DNA of 64,000 bases from Sansalvadorimonas sp965243775 (GTDB taxonomy: Bacteria > Pseudomonadota > Gammaproteobacteria > Pseudomonadales > Endozoicomonadaceae): the NCBI GenBank assembly GCA_965243775.1, contig CBDEWF010000135.1:61896-125895 (forward strand), read 5' to 3'. Below are positions 8,425 to 17,889 of this stretch, piece after piece. Positions within the stretch are counted from its first letter, which is position 1. The number at the start of each line of letters is the position of its first letter. The notes beneath the pieces are model-generated. The model did not search any database and had not been told where the DNA came from. It was given only the letters and a program-made list of their open reading frames with translations. The translations under genes and the position numbers were made by a program.

Positions 8425-11400
8425 TCAGCTCTTGGGCGGATGGACATGCTCAAGGACATCCACCATATGTTCAGCTACCTGCTTTTCCCTCTCCCTCATA
8501 GCCTGGATTATCCGGTAAAGAACCGGTGTCAGCAGAGTACCGATAATTGTGGCAGCTACCATGCCGCTGAGTACTGTCATTCCCAGGGAAACCCGGCTGG
8601 CTGCCCCTGGCCCGGTTGCAAATACCAGTGGCAGAATGCCCAGAACAAAAGAGAGGGCTGTCATCAGGACTGCCCGGAAACGCAGGCGGGCTGCTGTCTG
8701 GGCTGCGTCCGCAATACTCAGGCCATCTTCCCGTTTCTTCATGGCGAATTCAACAATCAGAATCGAGGTCTTGGCGGCTATGCCAATCAACAACACCATA
8801 CCTATCTGGGCATAGATATTGTTGACCATACCGGCCAGGCTCAGACCCACAGAAGAACCAAATATGGCAATAGGTACCGAGGCAATAACAGCAAACGGAA
8901 TATTCCAGCTTTCGTATTGAGCCACAAGGAACAGGTAGACAAAGAGAATCGCAAGACCAAAGAGGATTGGTGCCAGATTGCCAGCCTCAATTTCCTGACG
9001 GGTTTGACCTGCCCATTCGAAGGTATATCCAATTGGCAGGTTTTCAGCCAGCTCTGTCATTACCCTGATAGCGTCACCGGAGCTGTAACCAGGCGCGGCC
9101 TCACCATTAAGGGTAACAGAGCGGTACAGGTTAAAGCGGTTGATGGAGGTTGGTCCCTGAATGGGCTTTAAAGTCACCATGGTTGACAGGGGAACCATTT
9201 CGCCGCTGGCATTGCGTACATAGAAGTTGTGCAGATCTTCCGGTTTAGTGCGGTAGTGGGTTTCCGCCTGCATTACCACCTGGTAGATGCGACCGAAGCG
9301 GGTAAAGTCGTTGACATAAAGAGAGCCCAGCTGGGTCTGCAGAGTGCTGTACAGATCAGTCAGTTTCACTCCCATGGCTTTGGCTTTATCTCGGTCTACT
9401 TCCAGATTGAACTGAGGTACGTTGGCACGGAATGTACTAAACACCCGGCCAATTTCCGGGCGCTGGTTGGCTTCAAAAACCAGACCGTTCATAACCTGGG
9501 CCAGTTCTTTTGGGTCTCGACTCATGGTGTCCTGAAGACGGAAGTCAAAGCCGCTGGTAGAGCCGAGCCCTGGAATGGGTGGCATTTCAAAAGCAAAGAT
9601 CTGGGCATCTGCGATACTCCAGAGCATCCCCTGAAGACGTTGATTGATGGCCCCTATCTGCAGGTCAGGAGCCGTTCGTTCATCCCAGTCGTCCAGAACA
9701 GCAATACCGAAAGCGTTGTTTGAACCAGTGCCTGATAAGATGCTGAAGCCGGTTATTGAAATGAAATCCTTGACACCAGGAACAGTTCTGACCAGATCCG
9801 TTATATTCTCCAGAACCTCATCGGTTCGGTTAATTGAAGCAGCATCCGGCAGCTGAACATTAATAAACAGGAAGCCTTGATCTTCATTTGGCACAAAGCC
9901 TGAGGGCAGCTTGTTAAGCAGGAAAACACCGGCAGCGACGATCACCAGAAACAGTGCACCCATGCGGGCCGCACGTTTAATCATCCAGCCAACCCAGCTG
10001 TTGTAACCAGCAGTTGAGCGGGTAATCATACGCTCAAAGGGCTTCATGAATCCCATATGCTGCATACTGCGCCCGGGCTTGAGCAAAGTGGCACACAGGG
10101 CCGGACTCAGGGTCAGGGCGTTAATGGAGGAGATGACCACGGCTACCGATATGGTGACCGAGAACTGGTTATAAAGTGTTCCGGTAATACCTGGCATAAA
10201 AGCGACAGGAACAAATACTGCCAGTAGCACTAGGGTGGTGGCGATAACCGGGCCGGTAACCTCCTTCATGGTCAGCCGCGTGGCTTCTACCGGAGACATG
10301 CCATCAGCTATATGACGCTCAACGTTCTCGATAACCACTATGGCATCATCTACCACGACCCCGATGGCCAGCACCAGGCCAAACAGGGATATGGTGTTAA
10401 TCGAATAACCGAGCACATTCATGATGGCAAAGGTACCGATCAGGGATACCGGAATGGCGATGGATGGAATCAGAGTCATTCGCCAGTTCTGCAGGAAGAA
10501 GAACACCACCAGAATAACCAGGGCGACGGCTTGCAGCAGCGTGCTGACAACCTCTTGAATAGAGCGTTCAATAAACTCAGTGGTATCAAAAAGAATTTCG
10601 TAGCTAAGTCCTTTGGGGAAGTCCCGGGACAAGTGTTCCATCTTTTCGCGTACATCCTGAGCGACCCGGGTAGCATTGGCAGAGGGTACCTGGTAGGCCA
10701 CCAGAAAAGATGTAGGGCTGCCGTTAAGCAAAGCCTCACCGGAGTAACTCTGTATACCCAGTTTGATATCGGCGACATCCCGCAGGCGGACAATGGAGCC
10801 ATCTGGATTCGCTCTGATAATGGTGTTGCCAAACTCTCTCTCAGTCGTGAGACGACCCTGACCCTGGATAGTGTACTCGAACTGCTGGTCTGGAAGAGTT
10901 GGCCCCTGGCCCAGTTTACCGGCGGCAACAATAAGGTTCTGTTCCTGCAGGGTGCTCTGGATATCGCTGACAGTTACATTGAGTGCATGCATCTGGTCAG
11001 GCTTAAGCCAGATACGCATACTGTAGTTTGATGCGCCAAACACCTGGGTCTTGCTGACCCCTGAAACACGGGACAGGGGCTCGCTCAGGTAGTTGGTGGC
11101 ATAATTGCTCAGGAACATATCATCGAAGGTACCGTCAGGAGAGGTCAGGTTGATACCCAGCAGCATATTACTGGACTGCTTGTTGACCGACACACCCTGG
11201 CGGCGGACTTCTTCCGGCAATTTGGGTTCTGCCCGGGCAACCCTGTTCTGGACGTTGACCTGGGCAATATCATCGTTGATGCCGGAACTGAAGGTAACAG
11301 TAATACTGGCAGAACCGTCATCACTGGCAGTGGACTCGATATAGATCATATCTTCCACTCCGTTAACTGCTTCCTCGATCGGCCGGATCACCGACTCTTC

Positions 11401-11577
11401 CACCACTTTGGCACTGGCACCAGGGTATACGGCACTGATACTGACGGTAGGTGGCGCTATCTGCGGATACATGTTGACCGGCAGAGTCGAAAGGGAAAGT
11501 AATCCCGCAAGGGTTATAACTATCGAAATCACAAAGGCGAACTTTGGCCGCCTTATAAAAAAGTGGCTGAACAACAT
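8425..11577 (-). CDS. RND multidrug efflux permease (AcrB/MexF-like)
   Basis: A 1050-residue inner-membrane HAE1 transporter. It has the FFIRRPKFAFVISI anchor, the APPTVSISAVYPGASAKVVEE porter segment, the TM4 proton-relay pair in GVVVDDAIVVIEN, and GIAAKTSILIVEFA in the C-terminal half. Full length. Its ATG overlaps the TAA of the upstream adaptor gene by one base (TAATG), so the two form a coupled operon, closed by a hairpin at 8375-8397. No outer-membrane factor gene is adjacent, so a TolC-like channel encoded elsewhere is likely used. The operon is divergent from a CpxRA-like pair, suggesting envelope-stress control. Confidence 0.95.
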   Translation of the reverse strand: MLFSHFFIRRPKFAFVISIVITLAGLLSLSTLPVNMYPQIAPPTVSISAVYPGASAKVVEESVIRPIEEAVNGVEDMIYIESTASDDGSASITVTFSSGINDDIAQVNVQNRVARAEPKLPEEVRRQGVSVNKQSSNMLLGINLTSPDGTFDDMFLSNYATNYLSEPLSRVSGVSKTQVFGASNYSMRIWLKPDQMHALNVTVSDIQSTLQEQNLIVAAGKLGQGPTLPDQQFEYTIQGQGRLTTEREFGNTIIRANPDGSIVRLRDVADIKLGIQSYSGEALLNGSPTSFLVAYQVPSANATRVAQDVREKMEHLSRDFPKGLSYEILFDTTEFIERSIQEVVSTLLQAVALVILVVFFFLQNWRMTLIPSIAIPVSLIGTFAIMNVLGYSINTISLFGLVLAIGVVVDDAIVVIENVERHIADGMSPVEATRLTMKEVTGPVIATTLVLLAVFVPVAFMPGITGTLYNQFSVTISVAVVISSINALTLSPALCATLLKPGRSMQHMGFMKPFERMITRSTAGYNSWVGWMIKRAARMGALFLVIVAAGVFLLNKLPSGFVPNEDQGFLFINVQLPDAASINRTDEVLENITDLVRTVPGVKDFISITGFSILSGTGSNNAFGIAVLDDWDERTAPDLQIGAINQRLQGMLWSIADAQIFAFEMPPIPGLGSTSGFDFRLQDTMSRDPKELAQVMNGLVFEANQRPEIGRVFSTFRANVPQFNLEVDRDKAKAMGVKLTDLYSTLQTQLGSLYVNDFTRFGRIYQVVMQAETHYRTKPEDLHNFYVRNASGEMVPLSTMVTLKPIQGPTSINRFNLYRSVTLNGEAAPGYSSGDAIRVMTELAENLPIGYTFEWAGQTRQEIEAGNLAPILFGLAILFVYLFLVAQYESWNIPFAVIASVPIAIFGSSVGLSLAGMVNNIYAQIGMVLLIGIAAKTSILIVEFAMKKREDGLSIADAAQTAARLRFRAVLMTALSFVLGILPLVFATGPGAASRVSLGMTVLSGMVAATIIGTLLTPVLYRIIQAMREREKQVAEHMVDVLEHVHPPKS

Positions 11578-12794
11578 TACTTGTCCCCTGCACTGGAGTC
11601 AGAGGAAGCCGCGTTCTTTGAGTCGACAGAGTCACTGACAGTTCCGGTCTGGGCATCTACAATTTTCATCACTGGATTGACAACGACACCGGGACGGACT
11701 TTCTGCAGGCCAGCGATAATAATGTGTTCACCCTGTTCAAGTCCAGACTCCACAACCCACATGGGGCCAATACGACGGCCTGGCTTGATAATGCGGGTTT
11801 CGACCTTGTTCTCTGCGTTGACAACCAAAACAAAGCGACCTTGCTGGTTTTCCTGGACAGCAGCCTGGGGAATCAAGGGCATATTTTTTTTCTGGGTGCC
11901 TTCGATGACCAAAGTGACGTAGAGACCAGGCAGCAGTAACTTGTCAGGGTTGGGGAAACTGGTTCGCATGGTGACGGTGCCCGTGGTCTCATCAACCTTG
12001 ATGTCGGCAAAATCAAAGGAACCCTGCTCCTCATACATAACACCATTAGGGAGCTTTAGCGTGGTTTCGAAATGTTGATTAACATCGTCGTCTGTTGTGC
12101 CGGGATGTTGCTGCTGGTAGGTGATCATCGCCTTCTCGTTGACCTGGAAGTTAACGTAGACAGGATCAACATTAATCAGTGAAGCAAGGGGATCACTACC
12201 TGGGCCTACCAGGTTACCGGCGCTGTATCTCTCTTTTCCGATCAGGCCGGTAAAGGGCGCTTTGATTTCGGTGTAGGAGAGGTTAATTCTGGCTGTTTCA
12301 ACGTCAGCTCTGGCCGCTTCAACATTGGCTTTGGCCTGGGCCTGGGTACTGATCAGAGTATCCAGATTGGATTTGCTGATATGTCCCTGGGGAAACAGGT
12401 CGCGTCCCCGTTCCAGGTCAGCGCTGGCCTTAATTTCTGCAGCCTGGGCGCTGGTCAGTCTGGCATTGGCCTGGCTTAGAGCGGCCCTGAATGGAGCAGG
12501 GTCAATGGTGAAAAGTAGCTGGTCTTTCTGAACGGTTTCACCTTCGATAAAATTTCTTTCCTGCAGGAAACCTTCTACACGGGCGCGCAAGTCGACAGAC
12601 TCACTGGCCTCAGTACGGGCTACGAACTCAGCGTAATCACCAACAGCTTCGGTTCTCACGGCGACTACAGAGACGGATGGTGGAGGCATCTGGTGTGCAG
12701 CAGGGTTATTGTTACTGTCCGAACATCCGGCCATAAGGGCTAGGCCAAACAGCACGGGAGCTGCTTTCAGGGACAGGTTCTTTGCTATCTGCAT
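11577..12794 (-). CDS. RND membrane-fusion lipoprotein (AcrA/MexE-like)
   Basis: Periplasmic adaptor that links the downstream permease to an outer-membrane channel. I place the start at 12794 (MQIAKNLSLKAAPVLFG) because it gives a clean lipoprotein signal with lipobox LMAGC. The open frame extends 54 codons further upstream without a credible signal. Domains in order: lipoyl half (SVDLRARVEGFLQERNFIEG), alpha hairpin (SKSNLDTLISTQAQAKANVEAARADV), second lipoyl half (IKAPFTGLIGKERYSAGNLV), beta-barrel and membrane-proximal domain (PQAAVQENQQGRFVLVV). About 405 residues, normal for the family. Unlike the adaptor at 3864-5001, it is intact. Confidence 0.92.
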   Translation of the reverse strand: MQIAKNLSLKAAPVLFGLALMAGCSDSNNNPAAHQMPPPSVSVVAVRTEAVGDYAEFVARTEASESVDLRARVEGFLQERNFIEGETVQKDQLLFTIDPAPFRAALSQANARLTSAQAAEIKASADLERGRDLFPQGHISKSNLDTLISTQAQAKANVEAARADVETARINLSYTEIKAPFTGLIGKERYSAGNLVGPGSDPLASLINVDPVYVNFQVNEKAMITYQQQHPGTTDDDVNQHFETTLKLPNGVMYEEQGSFDFADIKVDETTGTVTMRTSFPNPDKLLLPGLYVTLVIEGTQKKNMPLIPQAAVQENQQGRFVLVVNAENKVETRIIKPGRRIGPMWVVESGLEQGEHIIIAGLQKVRPGVVVNPVMKIVDAQTGTVSDSVDSKNAASSDSSAGDK

Positions 12795-13313
12795 AGTTGT
12801 ACTCAATGTATTACAGGTGCCTTTGGCAAAATCAGGTGAATACCGGCATGTACTTCCACCCAGCCATGGCAGGTGGCACTGGCTGATCATGTGGGGGCAG
12901 TGAATGCACTTCGTGCTTACTTGATTTATGGAGAGAGGGTAAAGTCCCACATTCAAGCAGGCACTGAGTTAAGAAAAGGTTAAGATACGCGACAATGTAC
13001 GCCAAATACTTAGGAGAGTCTAGTTTTCACATACCAGGCAATAATGTTTTTTGATAAAATCGCTAGTCCTGTACCTGCTGTTATTTTCTGCCCTGAAATA
13101 ATGCGTATCTTTTTGTATTTTTTGTGATCATTTGATAATGACACTGGTCAACAATCTTTACATTTGACGAATTCTTTACAGAAAATGAATACACTGAAAA
13201 GACAGTCAGCATAAAATGCAAGGCAGTGGTTATTCATACCCGCCATGGTCTGTATTAACCCAAATAAACCATGGTGGGTGTTTGCTAATAATTTTTTTGA
13301 AGTACCGCGCATC
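12795..13313. promoter_or_regulatory. Divergent intergenic region between RND operon and CpxR-like gene
   Basis: About 520 bases without a credible gene, serving as the promoter region for both the efflux operon and the regulator. Two TTTACA hexamers, at 13157 and 13175, lie 18 bases apart. They resemble complements of the GTAAA half-sites of CpxR boxes, but the spacing is longer than the usual CpxR box, so the match is weak. The region is AT-rich around 13090-13200. Confidence 0.35.
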
Positions 13314-14006
13314 ATGATTGATATCCTGCTTGTTGACGACGACCTGGAACTATGTGAACTGCTTGTTGAGTTTCTTGGATCGGAGGGTTATCGGGTAACT
13401 GCTGTTAATGACGGTCTGGAAGGTGTGGAAGTGGCCCTTGGTCGTAATTTTGGGCTGGTACTGCTGGATGTCACCCTGCCAAAGCTGAATGGTTTTGAAG
13501 TGCTCCGTAAAATTCGTCAACAGTCGCAGGTACCAGTGCTGATGCTGACTGCCCGGGGCGATGATGTTGATCGTATTGTCGGCCTGGAAATCGGTGCCGA
13601 TGACTATCTCTCCAAACCTTTTAACCATCGTGAACTGGTTGCCCGCATGAAAGCTATTCTGCGTCGGGTGAACGCGACCGATGAAGGCGAGAAAGCCCGT
13701 CGGAAAGTTCTGGAGATGGATGATCTGTCCCTGAATCTTGCTAATCATGAAGTGCTGCTGGGCGAAGAAGCCCTGGATATCACCGCCACTGAGTTCGTAG
13801 TGCTGAAAACTTTGATTGAAAAATCCGGGGAGCTGGTTACCCGGGATGAACTGACTCAGGTAGCTCTTAACCGTCGTCTTATGCTCCATGACCGAGCTAT
13901 TGATATGCATGTCAGTAACCTGCGTCGCAAGATCGGTAACAAGCCTGATGGCCGCCCCCGTCTGAAGACTGTACGCGGCTCCGGATATTTTTATATTGCT
14001 GACTGA
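13314..14006 (+). CDS. cpxR: OmpR-family response regulator, CpxR-like
   Basis: A 230-residue two-component response regulator. The start at 13314 (MIDILLVDDD) removes a 23-codon extension that does not match the family. The receiver domain has the acidic pocket near residues 8-10, phospho-acceptor Asp52 in LLDVTLP, Thr79 and Lys101 in SKPF. The C-terminal winged-helix DNA-binding domain ends in RLKTVRGSGYFYI. The sensor kinase gene follows 130 bp downstream, and the divergent RND operon is a plausible target. It resembles CpxR of envelope-stress systems, but RstA-like relatives are an alternative. Confidence 0.85.
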   Translation: MIDILLVDDDLELCELLVEFLGSEGYRVTAVNDGLEGVEVALGRNFGLVLLDVTLPKLNGFEVLRKIRQQSQVPVLMLTARGDDVDRIVGLEIGADDYLSKPFNHRELVARMKAILRRVNATDEGEKARRKVLEMDDLSLNLANHEVLLGEEALDITATEFVVLKTLIEKSGELVTRDELTQVALNRRLMLHDRAIDMHVSNLRRKIGNKPDGRPRLKTVRGSGYFYIAD

Positions 14007-14136
14007 TCACTGACAGGCAGTCCTCAGGCTCTTGTTTTGATCAGGGGCTTTTCAAGCTGCGCTAATGCTGTATCGTACGTGCGGAACAGGACTGTTCCAT
14101 CAGTTCGATTGTAGTTATTCATTTCTGGTCGACGAA

Positions 14137-15570
14137 ATGACAAAAAAAAATCCAGGGAGGGGTAGCCGGGATGGCTACCTGCATTACCTGAGAAGCTTCT
14201 ACCTTAAAATCCTGATCTGGTTCTGGCTTGCGGCATCGCTTCTGCTCGGAGCCCTCTTGATTACAGCTTCCGTAACAGTCAACCCTGTTACCTCTTTACC
14301 TGAACAGCATCTGCTTCAGGCTGCCCTGGATCGGTATGCCCGGCTGATTGTCAATGAGCTGGTTCAGGAGAAGTCTCCTACTGATGCCTTGAAGGTATTG
14401 GAGGATGGGGAAACTCTTCCCAAAGACCGCTATCTGGTAATGGTATCTCCTGAGGGTGAATGGTTTGGAGAGCTCACTGCTACCACAACGGCAGTGAGAG
14501 TAGCGGCAGCTCTTTTAAGTGCCCGCAAGGTTGATGTCGTCGTCAATCCCAGTGAAATCGTTATAGGTCCCCGGGTTCTTGAGTACCAGGGAGAGCCCTG
14601 GCAGATGCTGATGGTCTGGCAAACCCGTGCTCTTTGGTGGCAGCGACTGGTTATGATGGTCGAGATGCATCCGGGACTTCTGTTGATGGCACTGGTTGTC
14701 AGTGGGCTACTCTGTTTTCTTCTGGTGGCTTGGCTAATTAACCCTCTGCGTCGTTTGCAAAGTAATGTTAGAAGAATAACTGATGGTGATCTCAGGGCAC
14801 GCCTGCCCAAAAAACTGACCCAGAGAAAAGATGAAGTGGGAGTACTGTGCCGTGATTTCAATATTATGGCTGAACGCCTTGAGGTTCTTGACCAGAGTAA
14901 AGAGAGGTTGATGCGGGATGTCTCCCATGAGCTGCGCTCCCCCCTGACCCGCTTGCAGCTCGCTTTGGCTTTGGCCAGAAGCAAGGCGGGTGACATTGCT
15001 GCCAATGAACACGAGAGAATGGAGCGGGATATTGACCGCCTGAATGTGATGATTGGTCAGATTCTGGCATGGTCACGGATAGAAACCGCGATAAACGGGG
15101 AGTCAAAGGAAGTCTTCAGTTTTGACCAGGTGATCAGGAATCTGGTTGATAATGCTGACTTTGAGGCAGCTATGGCGGGGCATTCAGTACTTCTTGTGCG
15201 CTGTGATACCTGCTCCTTCTATGGTGTAAAAGAGTGGCTTGCCAGTGCCGTTGAGAACATTGTTCGCAATGCTATTCGCTTCTCTCCATCTGGTAAAAAT
15301 ATTGAAGTAAGACTGCTGGGAAGAGATGACGACATAGTGATATCTATCCGGGACTATGGTCCAGGTGTCCCAGAGGAAGATCTTGAACACCTGTTTGAAC
15401 CTTTCTATCGCGTTGATGAGACAAGGGGAGGGGATAACAGTGGTACCGGCCTGGGGATGGCTATCGCCCATGCGGCAGTCAGCAACCATGGCGGTGTGAT
15501 TATGGCCGAAAATGCCCACCCGGGCCTGCGTATTTCTATACGTCTGCCTCTGGTCGACCAAAATTTGTAG
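14137..15570 (+). CDS. cpxA: Sensor histidine kinase, CpxA-like
   Basis: A 477-residue membrane sensor kinase. The start at 14137 (MTKKNPGRG) is chosen over an upstream ATG because the extra 24 residues do not fit the family. TM1 is near residues 23-45, a periplasmic sensor loop follows, and TM2 is LLLMALVVSGLLCFLLVAWLI. A HAMP domain comes next, then the H-box with His264 in MRDVSHELRSPLT. The N box is IVRNAIRFSP, with G boxes IRDYGPGVPE and NSGTGLGMAIA. It pairs with the upstream response regulator. Envelope-stress sensing is inferred from similarity to CpxA. Confidence 0.85.
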   Translation: MTKKNPGRGSRDGYLHYLRSFYLKILIWFWLAASLLLGALLITASVTVNPVTSLPEQHLLQAALDRYARLIVNELVQEKSPTDALKVLEDGETLPKDRYLVMVSPEGEWFGELTATTTAVRVAAALLSARKVDVVVNPSEIVIGPRVLEYQGEPWQMLMVWQTRALWWQRLVMMVEMHPGLLLMALVVSGLLCFLLVAWLINPLRRLQSNVRRITDGDLRARLPKKLTQRKDEVGVLCRDFNIMAERLEVLDQSKERLMRDVSHELRSPLTRLQLALALARSKAGDIAANEHERMERDIDRLNVMIGQILAWSRIETAINGESKEVFSFDQVIRNLVDNADFEAAMAGHSVLLVRCDTCSFYGVKEWLASAVENIVRNAIRFSPSGKNIEVRLLGRDDDIVISIRDYGPGVPEEDLEHLFEPFYRVDETRGGDNSGTGLGMAIAHAAVSNHGGVIMAENAHPGLRISIRLPLVDQNL

Positions 15571-15592
15571 GCTCCTGGGGGCTGAGGTGGAT

Positions 15593-16417
15593 ATGCATTC
15601 AAACCGCCCCTGGAAGACAGAAAGTGCAGAAGCAGCAGGTTGCCAGTTGTCGCCTTTGCCTGATAACTGGCCTGAAACTATTGCTGACGCCCGGAAGGTT
15701 CAGCAGAAGCTGGCAGCCAGCATCGTCAGGGCCGATCGTTTTGCCCAGCTACAGTATGTGGCTGGAGCTGATACCGGTTTTGAAAAGGTGAGTCTGCCAC
15801 AGTTTTCAGATCAGCACTCTTCAAACCAGCATCCTCCAGACCTGCAATCTACAGGCAGACAGGGCGAGATAGCTCGTGGTGTTATTGCTGTTTTAAGCTG
15901 GCCTGAACTGCAGCTGGTGGATTATGCTATTGCCCGCTGTCCGGTACCCTTTCCTTATATTCCCGGCTATCTGTCATTCCGTGAATGTCCTGCCCTGATC
16001 GCGGCCTGGCGAAATCTGTCTGTTTGTCCTGACCTGGTTTTTTGTGACGGACAGGGTATAGCTCACCCAAGAAGATTTGGCATTGCTTGTCATTTTGGGT
16101 TGTTGGCTCATGTTCCTACAATTGGTGTTGGTAAGAGCCGTCTGATAGGTTCCCACGATGGCGTGGCGGAGCCGAGGGGCTCTTCAGCATGGCTTATGGA
16201 TAAGGGAGAGCGTGTGGGGACTGTGGTGCGAACACGGGACTCTGTAAAGCCTCTCTTTGTTTCTGCAGGACATGGTATATCAGACAGCAGGGCTGTTGAG
16301 CTGGTACTGCAGGCCTGCCGGGGGTATCGTTTACCCGAGCCTGTTCGCTGGTCCGATGGTATCGCTTCACGCCGACCGGCTTTTATTAATAAACTGAATG
16401 CAGGAAATATTGAATAA
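15593..16417 (+). CDS. nfi: Endonuclease V (deoxyinosine 3' endonuclease)
   Basis: DNA repair enzyme that nicks DNA one base 3' of deoxyinosine and other deaminated bases. I start it at 15593 (MHSNRPWKT) after a GAGGTGG ribosome site; the frame extends upstream into the kinase gene. Family blocks are VAGADTGF (catalytic Asp), YIPGYLSFRECPALIAAW, LVFCDGQGIAHPRRFGIACHFG and PTIGVGKSRLIG. An unusual insert of about 25 polar residues (Gln/His/Ser rich, near residues 68-92) follows the first catalytic block. It may form a surface loop. The stop overlaps the start of the next gene (TAATGA), so they are cotranscribed. Confidence 0.9.
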   Translation: MHSNRPWKTESAEAAGCQLSPLPDNWPETIADARKVQQKLAASIVRADRFAQLQYVAGADTGFEKVSLPQFSDQHSSNQHPPDLQSTGRQGEIARGVIAVLSWPELQLVDYAIARCPVPFPYIPGYLSFRECPALIAAWRNLSVCPDLVFCDGQGIAHPRRFGIACHFGLLAHVPTIGVGKSRLIGSHDGVAEPRGSSAWLMDKGERVGTVVRTRDSVKPLFVSAGHGISDSRAVELVLQACRGYRLPEPVRWSDGIASRRPAFINKLNAGNIE

Positions 16418-16998
16418 TGACTTCCCTCAGCCGTCGTTTTTTACTTCTGCTTCTGTCTGTATTTATCCTGTCAGCCTGCTCGGGTGACAAAAGTATCAGC
16501 TTAAGTCGAGATGAGTTTCAGTCTTTGATTGATGAGGGTTTTCAGGCGCCACGGATTGTTACACTGGAACTGCCCATGTCTGCCCGTGCCCAGCTTTACC
16601 TGCAGACGCCGGAAATTGCCCTGGGCGACAGTCGTAAAAGTGTTAACTGGGATATTAATGGAGAAGTTGATATCGATGTTGCTGACAAATTTACCTTCGG
16701 AAAAATGAGTCTGGCCCTGGCCGGTAAGGCTGATCTGCAGATTGATCCTGCAGACCAGGCGGTGTTTATGACCAATGTTGCCATTACCGGCAAGGATATC
16801 ACTGTCACTTCCAATCTGGTGCAGATGCTGGTGCTGGATGCACTGGCAGAGCAGGTAGCCCGGGGGTTGAATGATATATTGTTGTTTTCGGTGCCTGAAC
16901 GCTCACCCCTGGCAGCCTTGATGGGTGCCAATGGTGTGAAGTATCAGGTTGAACCCGAGGGAATAGTTTTTAGTCCTTCTCCTGCGGCTGCTCCTTAG
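16417..16998 (+). CDS. DUF1439 lipoprotein, YceB-like
   Basis: A 193-residue predicted outer-membrane lipoprotein. The signal peptide ends at lipobox LSAC near residue 21, followed by GDKSISLSRDEFQSLIDEGF, the usual start of YceB-type (DUF1439) proteins. The rest is a beta-rich domain and a short Pro/Ala tail. The start overlaps the stop of the endonuclease V gene, implying coupling. The end overlaps the convergent kinase gene by 29 bp. Function of the family is not known; lipid-binding folds have been proposed for it. Confidence 0.8.
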   Translation: MTSLSRRFLLLLLSVFILSACSGDKSISLSRDEFQSLIDEGFQAPRIVTLELPMSARAQLYLQTPEIALGDSRKSVNWDINGEVDIDVADKFTFGKMSLALAGKADLQIDPADQAVFMTNVAITGKDITVTSNLVQMLVLDALAEQVARGLNDILLFSVPERSPLAALMGANGVKYQVEPEGIVFSPSPAAAP

Positions 16999-17761
16999 GC
17001 ACTGACACCAGGTGATTCAGTTTTTTGCGCAGGTTGTCGGCTCCCGATAGCCTGCCACCCTCCAGGTAACTGTCGAGAAAGATTTTTCTGGCTTCTATGC
17101 TGCAGCATTTGCTGTGACGTAGAAAACACTCAAGATCCTTGAAACGACGGCGGCTTGCTATGGGGTCGATACGTGCCTTTTCCAGATCAATTAGCCGGAT
17201 GTCAACGTTATCTCCATCAAAGCGGACAAAACAGTGGTTTGGATAGAGACAGTAATGGGCAAGGCCGTGGTCATGCATCTGTCTCACTATTCGGGCAAGT
17301 GCGATGAGTGCAGGAATGGTATGGGAGTCATTGCTGTTCCTGTTGATGGTATCAATATCCTGATAGTCATCCAGTGCGATGGTGATAAGAATGGCCTGAT
17401 GGTTACCTTTGTCGATGCGTTCCCCGTAATAAACAGGAGTGATCGTCGGAATATTACATTTTTGGAACCGTTGTATGTTAGTCAATTCCCGGCGATAGGT
17501 TGGTATGCCTGTAAATGGATGCAGAACTGAGCGGGTATTATGATTTTCCTGACGTTTGATAAAAACGGCAGGGAGTTTTTTGTCGGTGAGCTCATAGCGG
17601 TGTACCCCACTCCAGCCCTGCCTGCGGTAATTGGGGGGCTCAAACCATTTATCTTCAATCTTCCACAGTTTGCTAAAACTGTTGTGATGACTCTGCTCAA
17701 AAAAATTCTGCAGACTGACGTCAAGAAAGCGGTGTTCGCCCGAAGGTGAAAATAGCAGCAT
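16970..17761 (-). CDS. InaA/WaaP-type lipopolysaccharide kinase family protein
   Basis: A 263-residue protein kinase-like protein of the Kdo/WaaP group. The ATP-binding lysine is probably in PAVFIKRQENH. The catalytic loop is degenerate: LAHYCLYPNHCFVRF replaces the usual HGDLHPxN. The metal-binding strand is IRLIDLEKAR. This form matches the InaA branch (HYCLYPKH-type loop, LIDLEK). Relatives phosphorylate inner-core heptose of LPS, but InaA-type members are less well understood. It is followed on the same strand by a second WaaP-like gene upstream at 17890-18663, with about 130 bp between them. Confidence 0.8.
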   Translation of the reverse strand: MLLFSPSGEHRFLDVSLQNFFEQSHHNSFSKLWKIEDKWFEPPNYRRQGWSGVHRYELTDKKLPAVFIKRQENHNTRSVLHPFTGIPTYRRELTNIQRFQKCNIPTITPVYYGERIDKGNHQAILITIALDDYQDIDTINRNSNDSHTIPALIALARIVRQMHDHGLAHYCLYPNHCFVRFDGDNVDIRLIDLEKARIDPIASRRRFKDLECFLRHSKCCSIEARKIFLDSYLEGGRLSGADNLRKKLNHLVSVPKEQPQEKD

Positions 17762-17889
17762 TATTTATTATTTTTATTGTTTATGCTTTTCTAAGCTATC
17801 AGTTTTTTACCTTCATGGCACACATAGCACCCAGGGGGTATGTATCTGTTTACAACGCTTGCTTTAATGGTCTTTGGAGAGGATCAGTT

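Noticed and set aside
8422..9171. 249-codon plus-strand frame
   Set aside because: It is antisense to the C-terminal half of the RND permease and is Cys/His-rich only by translation of the opposite strand.
10312..11031. 239-codon plus-strand frame
   Set aside because: It lies fully inside the RND permease gene on the other strand and has no family features.
13157..13180. CpxR box from two TTTACA hexamers
   Set aside because: Spacing of 18 bp between starts is longer than the usual CpxR box; noted only as a weak direct repeat.
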